Shown: positions 54,377-63,605 of the stretch, piece after piece
How positions within the stretch are numbered: the first letter of the stretch is position 1
Layout of the letters: each line of letters begins with the position of its first letter
Assembly: GCF_000166195.2 (NCBI RefSeq)
Contig: NZ_CM001403.1
Location: 1,178,001 to 1,242,000 of the forward strand
DNA from: Mucilaginibacter paludis DSM 18603
GTDB lineage: Bacteria; Bacteroidota; Bacteroidia; Sphingobacteriales; Sphingobacteriaceae
DNA length: 64,000 bases
Reading direction: 5' to 3'
Notes under the pieces: generated by a model
What the model was told of the DNA's origin: nothing
The model's database searches: none
The model's input: only the letters and a program-made list of their open reading frames with translations
Translations under genes and position numbers: made by a program

Positions 54377-55171
54377 ATGAGACGATTTAAAATATTGGCC
54401 GTTGCTGTAGGCCTTACAGTAGCGGTTTGGGCGATATCAGCATTTACTATGCCGGGTAGTTCGGCAAACAAGAATTACCGCAAAAGTACAGGTAACGGAT
54501 TTGCAGTAATTGAGCTGTTTACATCCGAGGGTTGTTCCAGCTGCCCGCCGGCTGATGAGCTGGTGGCGCGGGTACAGAAAGAAGATGCCGATAAACCGGT
54601 GTACATTCTGGCTTTCCACGTTGATTACTGGAACCGACTGGGCTGGAAAGACCCTTTTAGCAGTGCCGATTACTCTAAACGCCAAAGCCAATATACAACA
54701 TGGCTAAACCTGCAATCGGTTTATACACCACAGATAGTAGTTAACGGGCACAAGGAATTTGTAGGATCGGAAGAAGGCACTTTGCGTAACGCTATTACGG
54801 CCGGCTTACGCGCTACGCCGGCGGGCGGGCTAACCCTTAACGCGCAGAACAGCACAGGCCATATTACCGTACAGTACAAGGCCGAAGGTGCCGGCAAAAA
54901 TGCCGTGTTACTATTGGCCCTGGTGCAAAAAAACGGGCAAACCAAAGTGCAGCATGGCGAAAACGGCGGCCGCACACTATCGCACGTACAAATAGTGCGT
55001 AACTTACAAAGCGTGCCATTAAACACCGGTGGCACCGGCACAGCAAATATTGCTTTGCCCAATGGCTTTAACGCTGCCGGTTACGAAGTTATTGGCTTTG
55101 TACAAAACACCAGCAACGGCGCCATATTGGCTGCGGCAAAATCAGGCTTTGATATGGGCGCCAGTAAATAG
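54377..55171 (+). CDS. DUF1223 thioredoxin-like exported protein
   Basis: A 264-residue protein with an N-terminal signal or membrane helix (FKILAVAVGLTVAVWAISAF). Cys53-x2-Cys56 in LFTSEGCSSCPPADEL, AFHVDYWNRLGWKDPFSS and VYTPQIVVNG are hallmarks of DUF1223. The second half (about 150-264) is a beta-rich domain. The family has a thioredoxin-like fold and is exported; its reaction is not known. Here it leads the operon with the cytochrome and molybdoenzyme genes, so a role in electron delivery or thiol repair in the envelope is reasonable. Confidence 0.88.
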   Translation: MRRFKILAVAVGLTVAVWAISAFTMPGSSANKNYRKSTGNGFAVIELFTSEGCSSCPPADELVARVQKEDADKPVYILAFHVDYWNRLGWKDPFSSADYSKRQSQYTTWLNLQSVYTPQIVVNGHKEFVGSEEGTLRNAITAGLRATPAGGLTLNAQNSTGHITVQYKAEGAGKNAVLLLALVQKNGQTKVQHGENGGRTLSHVQIVRNLQSVPLNTGGTGTANIALPNGFNAAGYEVIGFVQNTSNGAILAAAKSGFDMGASK

Positions 55172-55252
55172 CCAACAGCGGTTTTCTGTTGATAGCCTGT
55201 AAGTGGATAATTGGCCCATTGCAGGGATTTTGTAAATTAAACACCACACTAA

Positions 55253-55960
55253 GTGAAAATAATAAAAGAAAAACACCCGCTGGCCATGCGCTGGACGCAC
55301 TGGGTAAATTTCCCCATCCTTACAATTATGATATGGAGCGGGATGCTTATTTACTGGGCCAATGACGAGTATAGCATCACCCTGTTCGGGCATACTTTTT
55401 TTAGTTTTTTTCCGCAGGGATTTTACAATGCCTTTAACATAACGCACCGGTTATCTGAGGGAATGGCCTTTCATTTCCTGTTTATGTGGGCTTTTGCGCT
55501 TAACGGCCTGGCTTATGTATTGTACACCATCATATCGGGCGGGTGGCGCGAACTGGTGCCGCAAAAAAACTCGTTTAAACAAGCCTGGCTGGTGCTGCTG
55601 CATGATCTGCATATCCGTAAAATGGCGCCGCCGCAAAATAAATACAACGCGGCCCAGCGCATTGCCTACACCTCAATTATTGTAATGGGTTTTGGCTCGT
55701 TGATAACCGGGTTGGCTATTTACAAACCGGTGCAGTTTAATTATTTAACATGGTTATGCGGCGGTTATCATTTTGCACGCATACTTCATTTTGCATTAAC
55801 TATTGGCTATGTATTTTTCTTCCTGATCCATATTACACAGGTGATACTTGCCGGCTGGAATAATTTCCGTTCAGTAATATCCGGCTTCGAAGTGATCAAA
55901 GTAAAAGATCCTGAACCCATTACCCCAACCCACAATACCGATGAAAAACCCGTTCAATAA
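55253..55960 (+). CDS. Cytochrome b561-type membrane protein, YedZ1-like
   Basis: A 235-residue inner-membrane protein with four or five membrane segments. Candidate heme-ligand His residues are in HPLAMRWTHWVNF, FNITHRLSEGMAFHFLF, YHFARILHFALTIGY and FFLIHITQV. It should pass quinol electrons to the periplasmic molybdoenzyme encoded next. The start is GTG at 55253. It overlaps the next gene by 20 bases, which implies coupled translation. Confidence 0.88.
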   Translation: MKIIKEKHPLAMRWTHWVNFPILTIMIWSGMLIYWANDEYSITLFGHTFFSFFPQGFYNAFNITHRLSEGMAFHFLFMWAFALNGLAYVLYTIISGGWRELVPQKNSFKQAWLVLLHDLHIRKMAPPQNKYNAAQRIAYTSIIVMGFGSLITGLAIYKPVQFNYLTWLCGGYHFARILHFALTIGYVFFFLIHITQVILAGWNNFRSVISGFEVIKVKDPEPITPTHNTDEKPVQ

Positions 55961-56735
55961 AAAAAATAAAGCCGCCCAAAAACTGCTTACAGTTGAGCAA
56001 AAAATCAGCCGCCGTAATTTCATATCATTTGGTACCTTTTTTATAGCCGCCGGGGCTGCATATAGTGGATGGAGATGGCTTTATAATTCTCCCGGGGAAA
56101 CGGCAACTGTAACCGCAGGCGCACGCGCACCATTGCGCCGGGCTTTAAACAAAACCGAGCTTGCCTTCCGCAGGGTATTCAGCAATAATAACCTGGTTAA
56201 AACTTACCCCAAAGAACTGGCCGCAAAAAATGTACGCCACAATGAGGATATAGGCAACGAAGGAACAATAGAGGCGGCGACTTGGCGGTTGCAGGTAAAA
56301 AAACACTCGGGTGAGCTATTGAGCATCTCGATTGATGATATTAAAGCCCTGCCAAAAACAGATATTGTTTATGATTTTAAATGCGTAGAGGGCTGGGACC
56401 AGATATCGCATTGGGGCGGCGTAAAATTCAGCGATTTTATAAGCCATTTTAAATTAGACGACCAGGTAAAATTACAGTATGTAGGCCTGGCAACGCCCGA
56501 TAAACAATATTATGTAGGTATTGATATGCCAAGCGCCATGCACCCGCAAACCTTGCTGGCTTATGAGGTAAATGAACAACCGCTGCCGCCCCAGCACGGC
56601 GCACCTTTAAGGCTTATTATCCCGGTTAAATATGGCATCAAAAACCTGAAACGCATAGGTACCATGACTTTTAGTGATAATCGCCCGCCCGATTACTGGG
56701 CCGAGCAGGGCTACGATTATTACTCTGGGTTGTAA
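55941..56735 (+). CDS. Tat-exported molybdopterin oxidoreductase, YedY1-like
   Basis: A 264-residue molybdoenzyme of the sulfite-oxidase/YedY fold. The Tat motif is SRRNFISFGTFFIAAGAAY. Cys148 in DFKCVEGWDQISHWGG is the expected molybdenum ligand. VGLATPDKQYYVGIDMPSAM, LLAYEVNEQPLPPQHGAPLR and PVKYGIKNLKRI follow. It is shorter than MsrP (YedY), about 330 residues, and resembles the YedY1 branch paired with a b-type cytochrome. I infer a periplasmic methionine sulfoxide reductase that would regenerate the Met-rich peptide. Confidence 0.88.
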   Translation: MKNPFNKKNKAAQKLLTVEQKISRRNFISFGTFFIAAGAAYSGWRWLYNSPGETATVTAGARAPLRRALNKTELAFRRVFSNNNLVKTYPKELAAKNVRHNEDIGNEGTIEAATWRLQVKKHSGELLSISIDDIKALPKTDIVYDFKCVEGWDQISHWGGVKFSDFISHFKLDDQVKLQYVGLATPDKQYYVGIDMPSAMHPQTLLAYEVNEQPLPPQHGAPLRLIIPVKYGIKNLKRIGTMTFSDNRPPDYWAEQGYDYYSGL

Positions 56736-57237
56736 TCGTAGCTAAAAGCAGAAGGCAGTATCAATTACGAATTAATTAATTGTACGACACTCATTGGTAA
56801 AACACTTTTGGATCAAACAATAAAACAGAAAAACGGGCGCTGTATGTTATCTCGGCTATTCTTGCGGGAACAAGCTTTGACTGGGACAACGGACAGTTGC
56901 AGAAAAAAGCAACGAGATCACCGCCATACCTGCCTTGCTATGATCGAAAAATAAAAGAATCAAAATATAGCAAACCTATGAAAATATGAAGAACTTCCAG
57001 AGATGATGAGTTCATGAGTAAAATAACCACACGTTAAAATCTTAAAATTGATTTCCCTATCCTGCCTACGCCCTGTTTCGGATTATCCGGAATAATGATA
57101 TATTTGCTTATTAGCAGCAGAGATCATTTTATATCTTAAAACATTGAGATATTAAACTTACCCACATAACGTTTATTCTCAAGTAGCCCACCGGGCTGAT
57201 GGTATATCATGATTGTTTTCTGTAAGTATTTTTTAGG
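56736..57237. other. Intergenic region between the oxidant cluster and locus D
   Basis: About 500 bases without a recognisable gene. A short readable frame near 56800-56960 has no family match. AT-rich near the locus D sigma gene. Confidence 0.45.
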
Positions 57238-57813
57238 ATGAAGAAATTTGAGAAGGACGGGTACTCCAATTTATTAGCTGGTGTGGCTAATGGGGATCAA
57301 GGTGCTTTCTCGGAATTATATCACCTTTTTTATCCCTCATTACTTCAACATGTTATTTTAAAGGTGAACGATGAGTCGGTTGCCGAAGATATCCTGCACG
57401 ACCTGTTTTTGAGCTTGTGGAGAAGCCGTGAGCGAATACAGGAGATCGAGTCGCTCCCGGCCTATCTTTATACTTCAAGCCGTTACCTTATTTTTGAACA
57501 TCTCAAAAAATCGTCTATGTCCGTCCGCCATAACAACCTGGCCGATCTGGACATCCGCTCTGATGAACAGCCATTGGAAGACCGGCTATACTACAGGTAC
57601 CTGCTGGATATGGTGAATAAAGAAATAGAAAGTCTCCCCGAAAAATGCAGGCAGATATTCAAACTAAGCCGGGAAGAGTATAAAAGCAACCGGGAAATAG
57701 CGGAGTACATGCAAATTTCCGAATCAACGGTAGAAAATCAGATCCACAAAGCATTAAAACGGATCAGGATAGTAACTAAAGACGCTTACTACCTGTTTTC
57801 TTTGTTTTTATAA
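57238..57813 (+). CDS. ECF RNA polymerase sigma factor, locus D
   Basis: A 191-residue sigma factor. Region 2 is LYHLFYPSLLQHVILKVNDE, then AEDILHDLFLSLWRSR. Region 4 is LPEKCRQIFKLSREEYKSNR, then EIAEYMQISESTVENQIHKA. The tail (YYLFSLFL) is hydrophobic as in loci A and B. The fecR gene follows after 248 bases, a longer gap than in the other loci. Confidence 0.92.
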   Translation: MKKFEKDGYSNLLAGVANGDQGAFSELYHLFYPSLLQHVILKVNDESVAEDILHDLFLSLWRSRERIQEIESLPAYLYTSSRYLIFEHLKKSSMSVRHNNLADLDIRSDEQPLEDRLYYRYLLDMVNKEIESLPEKCRQIFKLSREEYKSNREIAEYMQISESTVENQIHKALKRIRIVTKDAYYLFSLFL

Positions 57814-58061
57814 CCATCTTTTTTTGTTTTTTTTTCTCAGAACGATCAAAAATCCGCGGCTTAGAGACAAATTCCAATCATTTATCAGCATTATTTTCGT
57901 TATTCTAACATACCAAAACCCTCATTTTTGGTATCTAAAGGCAATAAATAGCGCTATTTTAAATTTATATTAAAAAAAAGTAAAATTAGAGTAGGTGCTA
58001 CGGCCGTTTTTACACACTTGTTATTATATGGGCCACAATAGGAGCCGCATTAAGTTTATTC

Positions 58062-59210
58062 ATGAGTTTAGATAACAACATCCTTAAATTAATTTCAAAA
58101 TACCTTCGCCGGGAAGAAACGGGCGAAGACAGGCGGGCACTTTACCAATGGTATGATGAGTTGTCGGAAGGTAAATCCATTGAAAAAAAATCCATTGCCC
58201 GGTCTTACCGCAGAAACAGGGAAAGGCTGGCTGCCGAAATAGGCGGGATGTCTGTTAGGCAGGCCACAGTAAGGCCGCTTTGGTACCGGGTAGCCGCTGT
58301 AGCCATGGTGATAATAGTTGGCTATTTTACTATTAAATATTTCCGCGGCAGCGAAAAAATGGTTCCAGTTCAACTGGCCGAACTGGAAAAAATTGTCCCG
58401 GTATCTAATAAGGTAATCATCACCCTTTCTACCGGCAAAACTGTTGACCCGGATACTTTGAGCGCTGGCAAATCAGTTACCATTGGCAACGCCATTGTAC
58501 AAAAGGATAGCACGGGCCATTTATTATATAAAGCTGATATGCAAAAATCGGCAGAAAACGTGATGAGTACGGTGCAAACGCCAAAGGGTACGCAATATAG
58601 TATTGAATTATCCGACGGTACCAAAGTATTTTTAAACGCAAAATCACGATTATCTTTCCCCGGGCAGTTCGGAACCGGCGACCGTGTGGTGCAGCTAAGC
58701 GGCGAAGCTTATTTTGAGGTAACCAAAACCTTAAAACACAGTAAGTTTATTGTAAAAACTGACAAACAATCCATCCAGGTGCTGGGTACCAAGTTCAATG
58801 TTAAAGCTTACGCGGATGCCCCACTGGTTAAAACAACCCTTGCAGAAGGCTCGGTACGCATCACTCCGAAAAACAAGGCCATCAAGCCATTGATCATCAA
58901 ACCAGACCAGCAAGCCATATTAAGCGATAGTGATATTGCAAGTGAGGAAATAGACGCGCAGCAGGTAATTGCCTGGAAAGACGGCTTTTTTGTTTTCGAC
59001 GGCAGCAATACCGAAGAGGTTATCCGCGAAATAGGCCAATGGTATGGCATTGAGGTTGACTACAAATTGGGAAATAAGCCGGTAAAATATGCGGGTAAAA
59101 TACCCAAAAACATCAGCATGGCACGCCTTGTAAAACTGCTAAGCTATGCAGATATTAATGTACAGGCTTTTAAAGATAAAAACGACCAACTCAAATTAAT
59201 TGTAAACTAA
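58062..59210 (+). CDS. FecR-family anti-sigma factor, locus D
   Basis: A 382-residue inner-membrane regulator. The membrane segment is WYRVAAVAMVIIVGYFTI. The FecR domain has KGTQYSIELSDGTKVFLNAK and QLSGEAYFEVTKTLKHSKFI; the DUF4974 tail has FFVFDGSNTEEVIREIGQWY. It should link the locus D SusC to its sigma factor. Confidence 0.92.
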   Translation: MSLDNNILKLISKYLRREETGEDRRALYQWYDELSEGKSIEKKSIARSYRRNRERLAAEIGGMSVRQATVRPLWYRVAAVAMVIIVGYFTIKYFRGSEKMVPVQLAELEKIVPVSNKVIITLSTGKTVDPDTLSAGKSVTIGNAIVQKDSTGHLLYKADMQKSAENVMSTVQTPKGTQYSIELSDGTKVFLNAKSRLSFPGQFGTGDRVVQLSGEAYFEVTKTLKHSKFIVKTDKQSIQVLGTKFNVKAYADAPLVKTTLAEGSVRITPKNKAIKPLIIKPDQQAILSDSDIASEEIDAQQVIAWKDGFFVFDGSNTEEVIREIGQWYGIEVDYKLGNKPVKYAGKIPKNISMARLVKLLSYADINVQAFKDKNDQLKLIVN

Positions 59211-59287
59211 TTGAAAACCCAAATAAAGTATATGGAAAAATAAATACACGACAGGTAGCACCCAACGCGAAAGCGCTAAACAAAAAA

Positions 59288-59315
59288 GCCGGAACGTGTT
59301 GACGCACATCCCGGC
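59288..59315 (+). promoter_or_regulatory. Leader hairpin between fecR and susC, locus D
   Basis: GCCGG/CCGGC outer stem, 3+3 internal loop, GTG/CAC inner stem and a 6-base loop. There is no T run after it. Same layout as the locus A hairpin. Confidence 0.5.
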
Positions 59316-59388
59316 ATATCTTACTGTTTAGCTGCTAAAATGAAAAGTAGTAGTAATATCTAATCACGCTCTAAACAAAACAAAGTTA

Positions 59389-62300
59389 ATGAAAATTTAT
59401 CTACATCGTCTCGATAAAAAGAGACGAATAATGCCGTTTTTTGCCAATTTCAGCCTAAACAAAACGTCCGCAAGTTGGTTTAAAGCAGGCTCTGATCATC
59501 AAAATAAAACAAACGGAACCCTCTCGAAAACAGGCCTTATACTGTTTTTGATATTGTTTAGCTTCACCTTTGGCGCTTATGCACAAAACATTACTTTAAA
59601 AAAGAACCACGCATCCCTGGAGAGTGTGCTTAAGAATATCGAAACCCAGTGCAAGTATGTTTTTTTCTATAAAAAGGGCGAAATAGCAAGCATCAATAAT
59701 GTTTCGGTTGACCTGAAAGCCATCCCGTTAGAACAGGCGTTAATCAGCATCCTAAAAGGATACAACCTTGAATACCAAATATTTGACAAAACTATCGCTA
59801 TAAAAAAGGCCGCTCATGGTGCCACTACAGACTCAACGCAGAAAAAAGCGGGGATACTGATCAGGGGGAGGCTGATAGATGAAAACCAATTACCGTTAAA
59901 AGATGTAACGATAAGGGAACCCGCGCTGGGTAAGGTAACCATTTCCGACGCCAACGGAGGGTTTAAAATTCAAGGTGGACGTTCTGGCTTTATCACCGTA
60001 TCCGCCGCCGGCTTTGCCAAAAAAACTGTGGGCTATTCGGATACTACCTTTTTGGATATCATGATGGAGAAAGGGAAAGATAAAACTATCGACTTGTCTG
60101 AAGTAAAAATCTTATCAAATGAGGTAAAAGAGAACCCTACCAAATTTGTTGACCTGGAAAACCGGAGTTACATGAACCTGTCGCAGGTATTGCAGGGTAC
60201 TATCCCCGGTTTAAGTTTACAAGTGGTTAACTCCAGCAGTAAAACGGTTACCAGTGTAGATGCCTATGTATACCGGGATGGCAATACCCCGGTTCTCGCG
60301 TTCAGACGTTTTTCGGTGGAAGATTTTTATACATTTATTGGGAATGCTACAAAGGCGCAGAATATTATTAATATCCTGTTAAATGGCACTAATGTGCCAA
60401 CATCTATCAGTAATATTTACCATATCAATACCACCACCACGGTTACTAACGCCTTGGTACCCGAGATAAGGGGTGCGAACAATTTTGGAAGTGGTACCTC
60501 CAATATGCTTGTGGTTATCGATGGTTTCCCTCAGGATGGTTTTCCTGCTAATTATCCCATGACCAATGTTGAATCTATCGAAGTGATTAAGGATCCTAAA
60601 GAGTTAATTAAATGGGGCCCAAAGGCCGCCGGCGGTGCTATCCTGATCAAGTCAAAATCGGCCAAGCCCGGAAAATTGCAGTTCAATTATTCAGCCAGCT
60701 TTTATTATTCGCCTGCAGCCAAATTTGATAGGGAAAAGTTAAAATTAGCCGATACACGCACTTATTTAAATTACCTCAAGGATATTGATTCTGTTTTAAA
60801 TTTAAGCAACGGCTATGGTAACACGCAGTTTGGCCTTTCGCCGGCAAAACAGCTGCTTGCTCAAAAAAGTCTGGGCAAAATTAGTACGGCCCAATTTAAC
60901 AGCAAATGGGATTCCCTGTCGAGGTTAAATAACGACAGCCAACTGAATATGCTTCAACAAGATTCTTGGAGCCAAACCCACAACTTAACGGTAAGCGGGG
61001 GTACTCAAGCCTATAAATTTACCGCCACCGGCAGCTATGTGGGTGGGCAGGGTAATGATGTGGGCGGCAACAACCGCACCTATTCCTTTAACCTCAATAA
61101 TGCCTTCAATCTGCTAAAAAACAAACTCCGTATCCGATGGCTCATCAATTACTCCGATGCGAAAACAAAATCCGGGTATTCATTTAATCCAACTAATGTG
61201 GGATTAGATCCTTACCAGATGCTCTTGGACGGGCAAGGAAATTACGTTTATGACTACACCCAGCTATCGAACGCCGGAAATCAACTGATTGAATCCCGCG
61301 GGTATAAAAATTATGGTGTAAACCTGCTGCAAGACGCAAGGATCAATGATATTTCCACCAAGGTAATAAACAAGCAATCAAATTTCAATATGAACTGGAA
61401 TTTGTTACCTGGCTTAACATGGGCCTCATCTGTAGTTTATACCCACAGAGATAATGATGCCAGAAACCTATACGCCGCAGAATCAAGCTATACAAGGCAA
61501 TTGGTAGATAAATATGGACAAATAGGTACTAACGGCGTTAATTTCTATCTTCCTTACGGGGATATTCTGAATTCAAACAAGGCTGTTTATAATAACTGGA
61601 ACGTAAGGTCGGGTTTATCCTACTCAAAGTCCATAGGCAAACATATTTTTAATATCGGTTTAGGGGGTGCGGCTTCCAGTGTTTCCACCAGTAGCCCTTC
61701 TACCGTGACATTGTACGGTTATAATTCAAATACAAATACCAGCACACCTGTTTACTTACCAACAACCCCTTCAACACAAAGTTCTATCAACAATTTCTAT
61801 TCACTCTTTACGGGCGCTTCAGCCACAGCGTACCCATATAATTTAACACAGCCTCAGGGAGGCGATACCACCTTAACCCGTAACCTGAACGGCAATGCCA
61901 CGGTTGGTTATCAGTTTTCAGACAGGATACTGGCTACAGGCTCGTATATAGCCAGTTTAACCCCGCTTTACGGGCAAGCTACTATTTATTCTGTACAGTC
62001 AACCTATCAAGGTGATGTTACAGGGCGTGTAGTTAAAAACTGGAACGGATTTTTAAAAGATGTTTTGTTATCTGTAGGCACTAAAGGCATCCTATTGCCG
62101 GACCTGCCTGCGCAGTATAGCAACACCAGGTATCTGCAAACCTACTGGAATAACTACACCATTTGGGTTAACGGTGCCACGCCTACACAGCAACAAGGGC
62201 AAAGCTCAAAAAATTTATACGAAAAATTAACCCTGAGTTTTGCCGATAGCTCTGTTGTTGCATACGGAGCATTTAACACGCAAAAAAATAAAGGCGATCT

Positions 62301-63600
62301 GACATCCACAAACTCTAATGCTGCTGCCGCCAACACCACTACAACATCAAACTATATCAGCACAGGGGTTACTGTATTTTTGAGAAAAAAGTTATTGAAT
62401 TTCCAACTTACTTATGACAAATCACCGGAAGGGGGGCCTCAATACAACGGTTCCTTTAACTACAACATCGGCCGGGAAAGCTTTTTCAGTTCGAATATCA
62501 TAAGCGACCTGCAACTTAACGCGACTTTACAGGAAATAAGCCCATACCAGGGGCTTGCACTGATGCAGAGTACAAACATTGCAACCAATGGCGCTTACAG
62601 CCAGGCTATCAACAGTGATTTTACCGTGCTTCCATCGGCTAACAGAACTTTTGAAGCTCATGGTAAAATTGGCATTCTCAATAATAAATACAGTTTAGAT
62701 CTGAGATACTATGATCAAACATCCGGCGGCTTAAACAATAACCTCAATGTTTTAACCGATCCAAGCACGGGCCTTTCTAGCCAGGTGAGCTATAGCAGCA
62801 TCACCAACAGGGGGGTGGAATTTTTTATGAATGCAGGACTGATTAAAAACAGCAATTTTAGTTATAGTATAACCTTAAATGGCGCACGTAATAGCAATAT
62901 TGCAAAAAGTGTACCGGTTACAAAGTTTACTGCCACCCGGGAGTATACCGTAGCGGTAAGGGATGGTTACGATATCAGTAATATTTGGGCCCCCAAATGG
63001 GCCGGCCTTAACTCAAGCGGCGACCCACAGATCTATGACAAGAACGGAAAAATAACTTCCACCCTTGACAGCGCTACCATAGCAGGCGCATTAGTGAAAC
63101 AAGGTGTTACCAAAGCCCCTTGGACCGGCGGTTTCATACAGGAATTCAGGGTACACCAGTTTTTTTCCCGCGTGGCCCTTACATTTAACTTAGGCTACGT
63201 AATGCGGTATTATCTTCCTTATCCCGGAAGCGATACCGAAACCAGTAGCCTGGTGGCAAACAGATGGCAAAAGCCCGGTGACGAGAAATTTACCGATGTG
63301 CCAAAAATCAGCGTATCAGGTACCAACAGCTACAGAGAGTTTGTTACCCGCTATTCCAGCAATAGTATATTACCTGCCGATAACATCCGCTTGCAGGAGG
63401 TGATGGTGGGCTTTAACGTACCCAATAGATACGTTCAAAGATATGGCTTAAGTTACCTGGTGATGACTTTCCAGGTACAAAATCTCGCCTATTGGGCCAA
63501 AAACAAGTACCACATAGACCCGGCAACCGTCGCCGTTGATGGAAGAATAGGAAACCCCTTGCCAAGAATCTATTCATGCAATTTAAGTGTAAATTTTTAA
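59389..63600 (+). CDS. SusC/RagA TonB-dependent transducer with STN domain, locus D
   Basis: A 1403-residue receptor, the longest of the four. The signal peptide is internal (about 46-66: KTGLILFLILFSFTFGAYAQ) after a basic leader. STN domain about 70-140 (LESVLKNIETQCKYVFFYKK), regulatory-like domain about 155-230, plug (PEIRGANNFGSGTSNMLVVI, IEVIKDPKELIKWGPKAAGG) and barrel. The usual plug phrase LKDAxAxxIYG is replaced by IKDPKELIKWGPKAAGG. It is followed directly by a SusD gene. Confidence 0.92.
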   Translation: MKIYLHRLDKKRRIMPFFANFSLNKTSASWFKAGSDHQNKTNGTLSKTGLILFLILFSFTFGAYAQNITLKKNHASLESVLKNIETQCKYVFFYKKGEIASINNVSVDLKAIPLEQALISILKGYNLEYQIFDKTIAIKKAAHGATTDSTQKKAGILIRGRLIDENQLPLKDVTIREPALGKVTISDANGGFKIQGGRSGFITVSAAGFAKKTVGYSDTTFLDIMMEKGKDKTIDLSEVKILSNEVKENPTKFVDLENRSYMNLSQVLQGTIPGLSLQVVNSSSKTVTSVDAYVYRDGNTPVLAFRRFSVEDFYTFIGNATKAQNIINILLNGTNVPTSISNIYHINTTTTVTNALVPEIRGANNFGSGTSNMLVVIDGFPQDGFPANYPMTNVESIEVIKDPKELIKWGPKAAGGAILIKSKSAKPGKLQFNYSASFYYSPAAKFDREKLKLADTRTYLNYLKDIDSVLNLSNGYGNTQFGLSPAKQLLAQKSLGKISTAQFNSKWDSLSRLNNDSQLNMLQQDSWSQTHNLTVSGGTQAYKFTATGSYVGGQGNDVGGNNRTYSFNLNNAFNLLKNKLRIRWLINYSDAKTKSGYSFNPTNVGLDPYQMLLDGQGNYVYDYTQLSNAGNQLIESRGYKNYGVNLLQDARINDISTKVINKQSNFNMNWNLLPGLTWASSVVYTHRDNDARNLYAAESSYTRQLVDKYGQIGTNGVNFYLPYGDILNSNKAVYNNWNVRSGLSYSKSIGKHIFNIGLGGAASSVSTSSPSTVTLYGYNSNTNTSTPVYLPTTPSTQSSINNFYSLFTGASATAYPYNLTQPQGGDTTLTRNLNGNATVGYQFSDRILATGSYIASLTPLYGQATIYSVQSTYQGDVTGRVVKNWNGFLKDVLLSVGTKGILLPDLPAQYSNTRYLQTYWNNYTIWVNGATPTQQQGQSSKNLYEKLTLSFADSSVVAYGAFNTQKNKGDLTSTNSNAAAANTTTTSNYISTGVTVFLRKKLLNFQLTYDKSPEGGPQYNGSFNYNIGRESFFSSNIISDLQLNATLQEISPYQGLALMQSTNIATNGAYSQAINSDFTVLPSANRTFEAHGKIGILNNKYSLDLRYYDQTSGGLNNNLNVLTDPSTGLSSQVSYSSITNRGVEFFMNAGLIKNSNFSYSITLNGARNSNIAKSVPVTKFTATREYTVAVRDGYDISNIWAPKWAGLNSSGDPQIYDKNGKITSTLDSATIAGALVKQGVTKAPWTGGFIQEFRVHQFFSRVALTFNLGYVMRYYLPYPGSDTETSSLVANRWQKPGDEKFTDVPKISVSGTNSYREFVTRYSSNSILPADNIRLQEVMVGFNVPNRYVQRYGLSYLVMTFQVQNLAYWAKNKYHIDPATVAVDGRIGNPLPRIYSCNLSVNF

Positions 63601-63605
63601 GCGAT

